NCBI RefSeq assembly: GCF_002075885.1
Contig: NZ_MDET01000018.1
Span: forward strand, 17,921 to 81,920
Reading direction: 5' to 3'
DNA: 64,000 nucleotides
From: Manganibacter manganicus
Lineage (GTDB): Bacteria; Pseudomonadota; Alphaproteobacteria; Rhizobiales; Rhizobiaceae
Positions 10,063 to 20,279 of the stretch are shown here, piece after piece. The stretch's first letter is position 1. Each line of letters starts with the position of its first letter. The position numbers and the translations under genes are program-made. The notes beneath the pieces are model-generated. The model did no database searches. It saw nothing but the letters and a program-made list of their open reading frames with translations, and was not told the DNA's origin.

Positions 10063-10776
10063 ATGGGCATACCCCGGCTGACGACAATAGGCTTCGATGC
10101 CGACGATACGCTTTGGCAAAACGAGCGGTTTTTCCGCCAGACGGAAAAGCTTTTTGCCGCACTGCTGGCCGACCAGGTGCAGGAAGAGGTCGTTCTCGCG
10201 GCCCTTCTCGAAGCGGAGAGGCGCAATCTCTGCATATATGGGTTCGGCATCAAGGGTTTCACGCTCTCCATGATCGAAACGGCTATCGCCGTCACCGGCG
10301 GGCGCGTGTCCGGCGATACCTTGGCTCGAATACTGGCCGCGGGCCGTGATATGCTTGCCCATCCAATCGAAATAATGCCCTATGTACGCGACACGCTCGA
10401 GCATTTGTCCGGCCGCTATCGCCTTGTGCTTGTCACTAAGGGAGATCTGTTCGATCAGGAGCGCAAACTTGCGCAATCCGGTCTTGCTGGGCTTTTCGAT
10501 GCCGTTGAGATCGTCAGCGACAAGAGCGCAGAAACCTACCGGCGCGTTTTTTCCAGGCATGGCGATGGTCCGGTTAGCAGCATGATGATCGGCAATTCGC
10601 TGAAGTCCGATGTCGTGCCGGCTATCGAAGCAGGGGGCTGGGGAGTCCACGTTCCGCATGAACTGACCTGGGTGCTGGAACATCTGGAACCGCCACGCGA
10701 GATATCGCGGTTCCGCGAGATTGCGCATCTTGGCGAACTGCCCGCATTGATCGCTTCGATAGAGGCTGGGAAGTAA
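10063..10776 (+). CDS. HAD-superfamily hydrolase
   Basis: 237 residues with the HAD motifs in order. Motif I is TIGFDADDTLW near residue 10, with both catalytic Asp present; motif II is the Thr in LVLVTKGD; the Lys in VSDKSAETY fits motif III; motif IV is MIGNSLKSDVVPAIEAGG. The helical cap between motifs I and II resembles YjjG/phosphoglycolate-phosphatase-like enzymes. The substrate cannot be read from the sequence. It ends 13 bp from the convergent receiver gene. Confidence 0.8.
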   Translation: MGIPRLTTIGFDADDTLWQNERFFRQTEKLFAALLADQVQEEVVLAALLEAERRNLCIYGFGIKGFTLSMIETAIAVTGGRVSGDTLARILAAGRDMLAHPIEIMPYVRDTLEHLSGRYRLVLVTKGDLFDQERKLAQSGLAGLFDAVEIVSDKSAETYRRVFSRHGDGPVSSMMIGNSLKSDVVPAIEAGGWGVHVPHELTWVLEHLEPPREISRFREIAHLGELPALIASIEAGK

Positions 10777-10789
10777 CTAGGTTCACGAC

Positions 10790-11236
10790 CTAGCTGCGGA
10801 CTTGCGCGGCGAAATTCTCTATGAGCGGCTGTAGCCGCTCCGGCATGACAGGTTTCGTGACCACCGCATCCACCATGTCGGGTGAGCCGAGGCTGGCCGG
10901 CGAGCCATTCCGAGAAGAAAGCAGGATAATGCGTGGCACCGTGTCTGCCGTGGCGTGGCGCATGGCCTGAAGTGCGTCGATCAGTTCATGTGCGTCGCCG
11001 TCGGCACCATCAAGAACAACGACCCCCGGCGCCAGTGCGAGGACAGCCTTGGCGGCCGCCTCCGGCGATCTTGATAGCGGTTTAAGGCCGCAGCGTTCCA
11101 CGATCTTGGAAACGACCACGCAGTTGACGGGCGACGTACCGACGACAAGCACTCTGGAAAAATCGACTGTCAGGCTTGTCACGCCGTCCTGGACATGGGC
11201 CGTCGGTGGTTCACGATCATGTCGGGATGGACACAT
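10790..11236 (-). CDS. Degenerate response-regulator receiver-domain protein
   Basis: 148 residues that follow the CheY fold from about residue 28. Strand 1 is RVLVVGTS, the phosphoacceptor-position Asp is in VVVLDGADGDA (residue 76), a Ser pair lies in IILLSSRNG, and the conserved Lys is in VVTKPVMPERL (residue 128). The acidic pair that normally follows strand 1 and binds Mg2+ is replaced by Gly-Thr-Ser. There is no output domain. It may be a phosphorylation-independent receiver. No histidine kinase is adjacent, and the partner is unknown. Confidence 0.65.
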   Translation of the reverse strand: MCPSRHDREPPTAHVQDGVTSLTVDFSRVLVVGTSPVNCVVVSKIVERCGLKPLSRSPEAAAKAVLALAPGVVVLDGADGDAHELIDALQAMRHATADTVPRIILLSSRNGSPASLGSPDMVDAVVTKPVMPERLQPLIENFAAQVRS

Positions 11237-11462
11237 GAAGAGTGCTGCGCGCTTTCAATCTCAATGCAGAGTTGTATGGCCAGCAGCAATGGTTGAGATC
11301 GGCGTAGGTGTCAAGCAGCAATATACTGTGCAGGAATCGACATTAAATTGATCGAAATTTAAGTCGAATTCAATTCGCTGGAGTTGAGGTGGACCTGAAA
11401 AATACGTGACATCCCGCCCGCGCGGTTCACCGCGGGCGGGATGATGCAAGACAGTGTTGCAA
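11237..11462. terminator. Hairpin downstream of the small aceA-linked gene
   Basis: In this otherwise gene-free stretch, a perfect 12-bp GC-rich stem (11411-11422 with 11431-11442, 8-base loop) lies 20 bp past the stop of the minus-strand gene ending at 11463. Read on the minus strand it is followed after 8 bases by a run of five T, so it may be a rho-independent terminator for the aceA transcript. The delayed T-run lowers confidence. The rest of the stretch is AT-rich and probably carries the promoter of the receiver gene. Confidence 0.5.
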
Positions 11463-11705
11463 TCAACCGTTATGCGATTGCGTCACGATGACAGGGATCA
11501 GCAGATCGCCCCAATTGCCGTTGGCGTCGTGGTGGCGTGCCGAGCGCACGAGTTCCACCGAGACACCGGCCTCGACCGCCTTCATGACCGACTGGTTGAG
11601 GCGGTGGAGATCGTTAGCCAGCATGCGTATCGTGGCCTGCTGATCGGGGTTCATGGCAGTTGATTGTTCTTCTGCCCGTTCCTTGACTCGACTGATCGAT
11701 GCCAT
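11463..11705 (-). CDS. Small conserved-type hypothetical protein downstream of aceA
   Basis: 80 residues, no named domain recognised. It has a polar helical N-terminal half (MASISRVKERAEEQSTAMNP, then DQQATIRMLANDLHRLNQSV) and a C-terminus ending DLLIPVIVTQSHNG. An AGGAGAA-like ribosome-binding site precedes the ATG. It begins 28 bp after the aceA stop on the same strand and is followed by a hairpin, so it is probably the second gene of the isocitrate lyase operon. The function is unknown. Confidence 0.65.
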   Translation of the reverse strand: MASISRVKERAEEQSTAMNPDQQATIRMLANDLHRLNQSVMKAVEAGVSVELVRSARHHDANGNWGDLLIPVIVTQSHNG

Positions 11706-11733
11706 TGCTTTTCTCCTTGCTTTGGCTCGCGCG

Positions 11734-13023
<1,290 letters not shown>

Positions 13024-13187
13024 GGTCTGCTCCGCTTTCTGAAGTGCTTCATCAAATCTGCCGTCTTGGGTGGCGTGTTGAATGTGACTTGCTTTACATT
13101 GCGACGCGAAGGAAGCCAGAAAATCCAACATTCTCTCCCAAAAATAAGAGAAAACTAGTGTTGCGATTGACTAATGCTGGGAGTAAA

Positions 13188-13253
13188 TTTGTAAATCTTG
13201 TAAACTCGCGATTCCGGGCTTTCGGCGGGCCGCCATTGTGAAATCTTGTAAAT
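13188..13253. promoter_or_regulatory. Paired TTGTAAA direct repeats, candidate RamB/ScfR operator
   Basis: Two copies of a double motif lie between aceA and the regulator gene. TTTGTAAATCTTGTAAAC is at 13188-13205 and ATTGTGAAATCTTGTAAAT at 13235-13253. Both share the block AAATCTTGTAAA and are about 48 bp apart. The second copy ends 15 bp before the regulator start codon. Corynebacterial RamB binds similar AAA-GTTTGCAAA-like sites, so autoregulation plus control of aceA is plausible; this is inference. Confidence 0.5.
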
Positions 13254-13268
13254 ATGGAGGCGCATCGC

Positions 13269-14708
13269 ATGGCTGAGCAGAAGATTTTCGCTGGACCGCG
13301 TATCCGGCGTATCCGCAACGCCAAGGGTTTGACCCAAACCGCGATGGCGGAGGGGCTTGGCATTTCCCCTTCCTACCTCAACCTCATCGAGCGCAATCAG
13401 AGGCCGCTGACGGTGCAGTTGATCCTCAAGCTCGCCTCCATCTACAAGGTCGAGCCGGAGGAGTTGCATGGCGAGGCGCATGGCGCGCTCTCCGCTCTGC
13501 GGGAGGTCTTTTCCGACCCGCTTCTGGCCGGTGAATTGCCGGGCGATCAGGAACTGGTGGAATTGGCGGAAGGCGCGCCCAATGCGACGGCTGCGGTGAT
13601 AAAGTTGTTTCGCGCCTATCGCGAGCAGGCCGAGCGGCTGTCCGATCTTTCGGAACTGCTTGCGCAGGAAGGGCGGGCGACCACGCTTTCAGGCGCGCGC
13701 CTTCCCATGGATGAGGTGCGCGAGGTTTTCGAGCGCCATCCCAACCATTTCCCGGCGCTGGAAGAGGAGGCCGAGGCCTTTACCAGCGTATTGGAGCCGG
13801 GCGACGATCTTTACGGCGCGCTGAAGGCATGGCTGAAACGGGAGTACGGCATCGTCGTAAAAGTGTTGCCGGTGGCCACCATGCCCAATTGGCGCCGCCG
13901 CTATGATCGGCATTCGCAACGCCTGTTCATTTCCGAGCGCCTGTCGCCTTTCGATCAGCTTCGCGAGGTGGCGATGGAGGCCTGCCTAATCCGTATGTCG
14001 GTGGCGGTAGCGGCAGGAATTCAGGGGTTGAAACTGACGTCAGACGAAGCCCGGCGACTGGCGCGCTTCGAACTTGGCCGCTATGCGGCGCATGCTCTGA
14101 TGATGCCCTATCCGGCGTTCCAGTCGGTCGCCCAGCGCGTTCGCTACGATGTCGATGCGCTGAAGTCGCGCTTCGGCGTTTCCTTCGAGCAGGCAGCCAA
14201 CCGGCTGACCACGCTGCGCAGGCCCGGTACGGCCGGCATTCCGTTCTTCATGCTGGAGGTGGACAATGCCGGCAACCGCTTTCGCCGGGCCGGGGCCGAA
14301 GGCTTTCCGCATAGCCGTTTCGGCGGCGGCTGCCCGAAGCTGCCGGTCCATGCCGCTTTCGCGCAGCCGGGCCAGATTTTGGTGGAGGCCGTCGAGATGC
14401 CGGACGGCGCCGAATTCCTGTGCATCGCGCGTACGCTGGAAGGCCCGCAGGGAACATTTACCGAGCGGCCCCGGCGGACCGCGTTGCTGCTCGGCTGTGA
14501 CATCGCCTTCAAGGACGAGGTAATCTATGGCGCGGCCTTGCCCGCCGGCCAGCATGGGAAGACGGGGCAGAATATGGCCACGCCCGTCGGCGCGGCCTGC
14601 CGTCTGTGCGAGCGTCCAGGCTGCCTCACCCGCGCCGAACCTCCGCTGACGCGGCCACTGGGGCTCGACGAGATGGTGACTGGGCTCAGCGCCTTCGATT
14701 TTCAGTAG
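13269..14708 (+). CDS. RamB/ScfR-type transcriptional regulator (HTH + DUF2083)
   Basis: 479 residues from the ATG at 13269, which has a GGAGG 8 bp upstream; the ATG at 13254 overlaps that site and is rejected. An XRE-type HTH occupies about 5-60 (GPRIRRIRNAKGLTQTAMAE, GISPSYLNLIERNQRPLT). A middle region resembles the IrrE/short-chain acyl-CoA regulator domain. A Cys-rich C-terminus, CRLCERPGCLTRAEPPL, is typical of the DUF2083 family. Relatives (RamB, ScfR) regulate glyoxylate-shunt and acetate genes, matching the divergent aceA here. Confidence 0.85.
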   Translation: MAEQKIFAGPRIRRIRNAKGLTQTAMAEGLGISPSYLNLIERNQRPLTVQLILKLASIYKVEPEELHGEAHGALSALREVFSDPLLAGELPGDQELVELAEGAPNATAAVIKLFRAYREQAERLSDLSELLAQEGRATTLSGARLPMDEVREVFERHPNHFPALEEEAEAFTSVLEPGDDLYGALKAWLKREYGIVVKVLPVATMPNWRRRYDRHSQRLFISERLSPFDQLREVAMEACLIRMSVAVAAGIQGLKLTSDEARRLARFELGRYAAHALMMPYPAFQSVAQRVRYDVDALKSRFGVSFEQAANRLTTLRRPGTAGIPFFMLEVDNAGNRFRRAGAEGFPHSRFGGGCPKLPVHAAFAQPGQILVEAVEMPDGAEFLCIARTLEGPQGTFTERPRRTALLLGCDIAFKDEVIYGAALPAGQHGKTGQNMATPVGAACRLCERPGCLTRAEPPLTRPLGLDEMVTGLSAFDFQ

Positions 14709-14834
14709 CCGCCTGCCACAAGCGCCACGACGATCTGGATCACGCCGAAAGTTTCACTCCACGCTATCCAGAACGCATCTGTATTGGCCGTTTCTGGCAA
14801 AGTATGCCGGCGATGGAATTGCGAAGCTCTCCCC

Positions 14835-15791
14835 ATGAGTGATACGGCCTCCCCATTGCGCCAGACAGCCGATCCGGCCCTTTCGCAGCACGATGAGCGA
14901 ATCGGCTCGCTGCTGGTGTTCCTGTCGGCGTTGATGTGGAGTTTTGGCGGCACGATCGCCCGCTTCATAGATGCCACCGATAGTTGGACGGTGGTATTCT
15001 GGCGCTCCGTCTGGGCGGTGGCCTTCCTGCTTGGCTTTATGGCCTGGCGCGACGGCAGGCGCGGCACACTCGGCCTTTTTCGTTCCATGGGTCTGCCGGG
15101 GCTGGCGGTCGCGTGCTGCTTTGCCACGGCATCGACCTGTTTCGTCGTTGCACTTGCCTACACGACTGTCGCCAACATTCTGCTCATGCAGGCCGGTGTG
15201 CCGTTGCTGGCCGCATTCTTTGCCTGGATCCTGTTTCGTGAAAAGGTTTCCCGCACGACCTGGCTTGCCATTGCCGTCGTCATTGCGGGCGTTGCCGTGA
15301 TGGTTTCGGAATCGCTGGGTGGGGCGGTGTCACCGGTAGGCGACGGGCTGGCATTGATCATCGCGGTGGCGTTGGCCACGGCGACGGTTATTACGAGGCG
15401 CTTTTCCAATGTCCGTATGACGCCCGCAACCTGCCTCGGTGCCGCGCTTGCCGCCATCTTTGCCGGGCTCCAGGCGACGGCATTCGCCGTTTCGCCTCGC
15501 GACATGGGGTGGCTGTTCGCGTTTGGTGTGGTCAATCTGGGGCTGGGGCTGGCTTTCTTTGCTACCGGCGCGCGGATGATTCCGGCTGCGGTGGCGGCTC
15601 TGCTCGGCACCTTCGAGCCGCTGCTCGGCCCCATCTGGGTCTGGCTGGTGCATGGCGAGGTCCCCTCCACCCGCACCATTATTGGAGGCGCGATCGTCTT
15701 TGCCGCGCTGCTTGTTCACCTGGCGCTTGAATTCACGCGTCATCCACGACCGAGACGGCCAGGTGTTACCGGAATGCCGACCCCGAACTGA
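14835..15791 (+). CDS. EamA/DMT-superfamily transporter
   Basis: 318 residues from the ATG at 14835 (MSDTASPLRQ), close to the usual ~300 for two EamA repeats. About ten hydrophobic segments are visible, beginning SLLVFLSALMWSFGGTIARF. Both halves carry EamA-like features: VALAYTTVANILLMQAGVPL in the first and ALLGTFEPLLGPIWVWLVHGE in the second. Substrates of such exporters are metabolites or amino acids and cannot be predicted here. An upstream ATG at 14784 adds residues unlike the family. Confidence 0.85.
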   Translation: MSDTASPLRQTADPALSQHDERIGSLLVFLSALMWSFGGTIARFIDATDSWTVVFWRSVWAVAFLLGFMAWRDGRRGTLGLFRSMGLPGLAVACCFATASTCFVVALAYTTVANILLMQAGVPLLAAFFAWILFREKVSRTTWLAIAVVIAGVAVMVSESLGGAVSPVGDGLALIIAVALATATVITRRFSNVRMTPATCLGAALAAIFAGLQATAFAVSPRDMGWLFAFGVVNLGLGLAFFATGARMIPAAVAALLGTFEPLLGPIWVWLVHGEVPSTRTIIGGAIVFAALLVHLALEFTRHPRPRRPGVTGMPTPN

Positions 15792-16164
15792 TGCTTCGCC
15801 CGCCGGGAACGGCCACTGCACGGCTTTGTCGAAGGAAGCCGTTTGTGATCGAGCTTTGCCATTGACAAGGCTGCCGTTGCGCGGGCAGGCTGGAAGAACG
15901 GCAACAACAAGACAGGCTTATCTTGCCACGTCTCCATGCCGGCCGCCTCATGGCCGGAGCGCATCGCTGTTTTATCGCCCAGTTCGAGGTCGCACCCTGC
16001 GGCCGCCTTCGGCTTCCGCTCGAAGCACTTGCCGAGATCGTACGAGCCGTCGATGCCGGCAATGGAAGTATTCGCCACTTGTGGGATGCCGGAAAGCTCA
16101 ATAGTCTGAAACACATGACCGGCCGCGACGAGCTGGCAGGGGAAATTTGCAAAGGGAGAAGATC
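15792..16164. promoter_or_regulatory. potF upstream region with a -35-like element
   Basis: These 373 bases hold no convincing gene; short open frames on both strands lack recognisable features. A perfect TTGACA (15862-15867) in the potF direction is a candidate -35, with only a poor -10 about 17 bp on. If used, the potF leader would be roughly 270 bases, long enough for post-transcriptional control. An AAAGGGAGAA ribosome-binding site precedes the potF ATG. Confidence 0.4.
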
Positions 16165-17262
16165 ATGAACCGCAAGGCGAACTGGCTTTTTGCGACAACG
16201 GTATTGTTGGGCACATTCGCCTTCGGCGCCCACGCTGAGGATCGTGTCGTCAACGTCTATAACTGGTCGGATTACATCGATAAATCCGTTCTCGACGATT
16301 TCACCAAGCAGACCGGCATCAAGGTTGTTTACGACGTCTACGACTCCAACGAAATCCTGGAGACCAAGCTCCTGGCGGGCGGTAGCGGCTATGACGTGGT
16401 TGTACCTACGGGAAGCTTCCTGCAGCGCCAGATCACGGCTGGCGTTTTCGCCAAGCTCGACAAGTCGAAGCTGCCCAATCTGAAGAACATGTGGGATGTG
16501 GTGAGCAAGCGCACGGAAATCTTCGATCCGGGAAATCAGTATTCCATCAATTACATGTGGGGTACGATCGGTATTGGATATAACACGAAGAAGATCAAGG
16601 AGGCTCTCGGCGTTGATAAAATCGATAGCTGGGGCGCCGTGTTCGATCCCAAGAATGCCGATAAGCTCAAGGGCTGCGGCATCAACTTCCTGGATTCTTC
16701 AACCGACATGATTCCGGTGACGCTGGCTTATCTGGGGCTCGATCCCAACAGCCATAAGCCCGAGGACCTTGCCAAGGTCGAGGAGACGCTCCTTAAAGTT
16801 CGCCCCGATGTGCGCAAGTTCCATTCGTCGGAATATATCAACGCATTGGCCAATGGTGACATCTGCGCGGCGGTCGGCTGGTCCGGCGACGTATTCCAGG
16901 CGCGCGACCGCGCCGCGGAAGCCAAGAACGGGGTCGAGATCGCCTATTCGATCCCGAAGGAAGGCACGCAGATGTGGTTCGATCAGATGGCCATACCTGC
17001 CGACGCGCCGCACAAGGCAGAGGCGCTGGAATTCCTGAATTTCATGATGGATCCGAAAGAGATCGCCAAATCTTCCGACTATGTTTTCTATGCCAATGGC
17101 AACAAAGCGTCGCAACAATATCTCAACCCCGAGATATTGGACGATCCGGCCGTCTATCCGACACCTGACGTGATGGAGAAATTGTTCGTCAACACGGCTC
17201 TGGATTCGAAGACGCAGCGCCTGTTCACCCGCACCTGGACCAAGATTGTTACCGGTCAGTAA
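16165..17262 (+). CDS. potF: Polyamine ABC transporter, periplasmic binding protein
   Basis: 365 residues starting at the ATG at 16165, preceded by GGGAGA. A signal peptide (basic MNRK, hydrophobic core, cleavage after GAHA) leads to the PotD/PotF signature VVNVYNWSDYIDKSVLDDF. Typical later segments include YDVVVPTGSFLQRQI and AAVGWSGDVFQARDRA. It captures putrescine or related polyamines in the periplasm for PotGHI. The PotF rather than PotD name is preferred because puu-like genes are nearby and the order binding protein-ATPase-permease-permease matches potFGHI. Confidence 0.92.
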   Translation: MNRKANWLFATTVLLGTFAFGAHAEDRVVNVYNWSDYIDKSVLDDFTKQTGIKVVYDVYDSNEILETKLLAGGSGYDVVVPTGSFLQRQITAGVFAKLDKSKLPNLKNMWDVVSKRTEIFDPGNQYSINYMWGTIGIGYNTKKIKEALGVDKIDSWGAVFDPKNADKLKGCGINFLDSSTDMIPVTLAYLGLDPNSHKPEDLAKVEETLLKVRPDVRKFHSSEYINALANGDICAAVGWSGDVFQARDRAAEAKNGVEIAYSIPKEGTQMWFDQMAIPADAPHKAEALEFLNFMMDPKEIAKSSDYVFYANGNKASQQYLNPEILDDPAVYPTPDVMEKLFVNTALDSKTQRLFTRTWTKIVTGQ

Positions 17263-17271
17263 GGACTGAAC

Positions 17272-17300
17272 CGGCCCCGGTATTCGCCGGGGCCGTTTTT
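17272..17300 (+). terminator. Intra-operon hairpin between potF and potG
   Basis: A perfect 9-bp GC-rich stem (CGGCCCCGG at 17272-17280 with its complement at 17287-17295) with loop TATTCG is followed directly by five T. It starts 9 bp after the potF stop and 29 bp before potG. As an intrinsic terminator or RNA-stabilising hairpin it would give more binding protein than membrane components, a common design in ABC importers. Confidence 0.75.
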
Positions 17301-17328
17301 CAGTTGCCAGCAATGTACGGAGCGGACC

Positions 17329-18468
17329 ATGAAATCGCTGGGCAGCATCCGCAGGGATTTCGCGCCATGGAGCGATCCTGATGCCAAGCCCTATATCCAA
17401 TTCGACAATGTGACCAAGCGCTTCGGCGATTTCACCGCAGTCAACAAGCTGTCGCTTGCTGTTTTCGAACGCGAATTCTTTGCACTGCTCGGTGCGTCCG
17501 GTTGCGGCAAGTCGACTTTGTTGAGGATGCTAGCCGGTTTCGAGGAACCGAGCGAAGGCCGCATCCTGCTAGATGGTCAGGACCTTGCCGGTATCCCGCC
17601 CTATCGGCGGCCGGTCAATATGATGTTTCAATCCTACGCGCTGTTTCCGCATATGACGGTCGAGGCCAACATCGCCTTCGGTCTCAAGCAAGAGGGCATG
17701 GCCAGGGCCGAGATCGAAAAGCGCGTCACCGAGATGTTGAGATTGGTCAAGCTCGAACAGTTCGCCAGGCGCAAGCCGCATCAACTGTCCGGCGGGCAAC
17801 GTCAGCGCGTGGCGCTGGCGCGTTCGGTTGCCAAGCGGCCCAAGGTGCTGCTGCTCGACGAACCCTTGGGCGCGCTCGACAAAAAGCTGCGTGAGGAGAC
17901 GCAGTTCGAACTGATGGATCTCCAGCAGGATCTGGGTCTCACCTTTGTTGTCGTCACGCATGACCAGGAAGAGGCGATGACCATGGCGGATCGCATAGCG
18001 ATTCTCGACAAGGGCGAGGTGATGCAGGTGGCGACACCCGCCGAGGTCTATGAGGCGCCAAGCTCGCGCTTTGTCGCTGGCTTCGTCGGCAATGTGAACA
18101 TGTTCGATGGCAAACTGGCGCGGAACGGCAAGGAGAATGCACGCATCGCCGCAAATGGTGGTGCTGAGATCATTGTTGACAGCGCCGGGGACGCATTGCC
18201 CGGTGCCGAGGTGTCTTTTGCAATTCGTCCAGAAAAGATCAGGGTTTCGTCAACCAGGCCCACCGATGCCGTCAACGCCATTGAGGGCGAAATCTACGAT
18301 GTTGCTTATCTGGGCGACATGACCGTCTATCATGTCAAACTCGACGACGGCCAGGTGATCAAGGCCAGCACGTTGAACGCGGCGCGCATCATCGATGATC
18401 CGCTGACATGGAATGATCGCGCATGGATATCGTTTCGGCCGGACGCCGGCGTTGTGCTGACGCGATAG
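17329..18468 (+). CDS. potG: Polyamine ABC transporter, ATPase subunit
   Basis: 379 residues. Walker A LLGASGCGKSTLLRML, Q-loop MMFQSYALFPHMTV, ABC signature LSGGQRQRVALARSV, Walker B VLLLDEPLGALDKKLR and the switch VTHDQEEAMTMADR are all intact. The C-terminal TOBE region (about 290-375) is typical of the CUT1/polyamine class. It powers uptake with PotH and PotI, which follow at once. Confidence 0.94.
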   Translation: MKSLGSIRRDFAPWSDPDAKPYIQFDNVTKRFGDFTAVNKLSLAVFEREFFALLGASGCGKSTLLRMLAGFEEPSEGRILLDGQDLAGIPPYRRPVNMMFQSYALFPHMTVEANIAFGLKQEGMARAEIEKRVTEMLRLVKLEQFARRKPHQLSGGQRQRVALARSVAKRPKVLLLDEPLGALDKKLREETQFELMDLQQDLGLTFVVVTHDQEEAMTMADRIAILDKGEVMQVATPAEVYEAPSSRFVAGFVGNVNMFDGKLARNGKENARIAANGGAEIIVDSAGDALPGAEVSFAIRPEKIRVSSTRPTDAVNAIEGEIYDVAYLGDMTVYHVKLDDGQVIKASTLNAARIIDDPLTWNDRAWISFRPDAGVVLTR

Positions 18469-18478
18469 GGGAACGGCC

Positions 18479-19450
18479 ATGTCCAGTGCTACGGCAAGCG
18501 TAGAGACCAGCCCGCGACAAGATGCCGATGCATCGATTTTGAAGCGGCTCTCTCTCGGTATAGCTGGCCGGCTGGTCATTATTGTTCCTTACCTTTGGCT
18601 GCTGTTCTTTTTTCTCATTCCCTTTGTCATCGTCTTCAAGATTTCGCTTTCGCAGACGGCAATCGCCATCCCACCCTATACGCCGGTGATGGACTTTTCC
18701 GATGGGATTTCCGGTTTTCTGGCACCCTTCAAGGAACTGAGCTTTGATAGTTATATCTGGCTGACGCAGGACGCGCTTTATTTCAACGCATATGTGTCGA
18801 GCCTGGTTATCGCCGCGATCTCGACCGTCCTGGCTCTGCTGGTCGGCTATCCGATCGCCTATGGCATGGCGCGCGCGCCGGCGTCGATCCGCCCGACCTT
18901 GCTGATGCTGGTCATCCTGCCGTTCTGGACTTCGTTTCTGATCCGCGTTTACGCCTGGATCGGCATCCTGAAGCCCGAAGGCTTGCTCAACCAGTTCCTG
19001 CTCAGCATCGGCGTCATCGATGACCCGCTGATTATCATCAATACCTACAAGGCGATCTTCATCGGCATCGTCTATTCCTATCTGCCGTTTATGGTCCTGC
19101 CGCTCTATTCGACGCTGGAAAAAATGGACGATTCGCTTATCGAAGCGGCAAAGGACCTCGGCTGCACGCCGATCGGGGCGTTCTGGAAGATTACTTTTCC
19201 GCTGTCGCTGCCGGGCGTCATTGCCGGTTGCCTTCTGGTCTTTATCCCCGCCGTTGGTGAGTTCGTTATCCCCGACCTGCTCGGCGGGTCGCGGACGCTG
19301 ATGATCGGCAAGACGCTGTGGAAGGAGTTCTTCTCCAATCGCGACTGGCCGGTTTCGTCTGCCGTGGCGGTGGTCCTGCTTATGATCCTGATCCTTCCGA
19401 TCGTCTATTTCCAGCATGTGCAGGCGCGCACTCAGGAGCGGGGTCGATGA
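18479..19450 (+). CDS. potH: Polyamine ABC transporter, permease subunit 1
   Basis: 323 residues with about six membrane segments, the first being LVIIVPYLWLLFFFLIPFVIV. The permease EAA motif LIEAAKDLGCTPIGAFWKITFPL contacts the ATPase. It starts 10 bp after potG and its stop codon overlaps the potI start (ATGA), so the two permeases are translationally coupled. Confidence 0.93.
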   Translation: MSSATASVETSPRQDADASILKRLSLGIAGRLVIIVPYLWLLFFFLIPFVIVFKISLSQTAIAIPPYTPVMDFSDGISGFLAPFKELSFDSYIWLTQDALYFNAYVSSLVIAAISTVLALLVGYPIAYGMARAPASIRPTLLMLVILPFWTSFLIRVYAWIGILKPEGLLNQFLLSIGVIDDPLIIINTYKAIFIGIVYSYLPFMVLPLYSTLEKMDDSLIEAAKDLGCTPIGAFWKITFPLSLPGVIAGCLLVFIPAVGEFVIPDLLGGSRTLMIGKTLWKEFFSNRDWPVSSAVAVVLLMILILPIVYFQHVQARTQERGR

Positions 19451-20265
19451 ACAGCACCTGGAGCCGCTTCAACATCGTATCGGTCGTTCTCGGCCTTTCT
19501 TTCCTCTATCTGCCGATCGTCATTCTGGTGATCTTTTCCTTCAACGCATCCAAACTGGTGACGGTGTGGGGCGGCTTCTCCGTAAAATGGTACGGCTCGC
19601 TCTTTCACAATCAGGGCCTGATCGACGCAGCCTGGGTGACGATCCGTGTCGGCCTGATCTCGGCCAGCGTCGCGACGGTGCTCGGCACCCTCGGTGCGCT
19701 GGCGCTGACGCGTTACACGCGATTTCGCGGCCGCATGCTGTTTTCAGGCATGATCTTCGCGCCCCTGGTCATGCCGGACGTCATTACCGGCCTGTCGCTG
19801 CTGTTGTTGTTCGTCGCGGTCAATCTGGACCGGGGCTTTGTCACGGTCACGCTGGCTCATGTCACCTTCACGATGTGCTTTGTCGCTGTGGTGGTTCAGT
19901 CGCGCCTTGTCTCTTTCGACCGTTCGCTGGAAGAGGCGGCGATGGATCTCGGGGCACCGCCGGTAAAGACCTTCTTTCAGGTGACGCTACCGGTCATTTT
20001 GCCGGCCGTTATCTCCGGCTGGATGCTGGCTTTCACGCTGTCGCTGGACGATCTGGTTATTGCGTCCTTCACCTCCGGCCCCGGCGCGACCACGCTGCCG
20101 ATGAAAATCTACAGCCAGGTTCGTCTGGGCGTGACGCCGGAAATCAACGCCGCCTGCACGCTCTTGATTGGTTTGGTCACGCTCGGCGTCATCGCGGCAT
20201 CCGTCGTCAACAAGCGTCGTGAAGTGCAACGTCGCCGTGACGAGCAGGCAGCGCAGCGCGCCTGA
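19447..20265 (+). CDS. potI: Polyamine ABC transporter, permease subunit 2
   Basis: 272 residues from the ATG at 19447 (MNSTWSRFNIV); the longer open frame upstream lies inside potH and is not used. Six hydrophobic segments and the EAA motif LEEAAMDLGAPPVKTFFQVTLP are visible, and a polar C-terminus ends the protein. It pairs with PotH to form the transmembrane channel. It ends 14 bp from the convergent AsmA-like gene. Confidence 0.93.
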   Translation: MNSTWSRFNIVSVVLGLSFLYLPIVILVIFSFNASKLVTVWGGFSVKWYGSLFHNQGLIDAAWVTIRVGLISASVATVLGTLGALALTRYTRFRGRMLFSGMIFAPLVMPDVITGLSLLLLFVAVNLDRGFVTVTLAHVTFTMCFVAVVVQSRLVSFDRSLEEAAMDLGAPPVKTFFQVTLPVILPAVISGWMLAFTLSLDDLVIASFTSGPGATTLPMKIYSQVRLGVTPEINAACTLLIGLVTLGVIAASVVNKRREVQRRRDEQAAQRA

Positions 20266-20279
20266 AGAAGGTGCGGCCT

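Noticed and set aside
15923..16168. 81-residue open frame ahead of potF
   Set aside because: No family likeness and no clear ribosome site; it runs into the potF ribosome-binding region, so leader DNA is a better reading.
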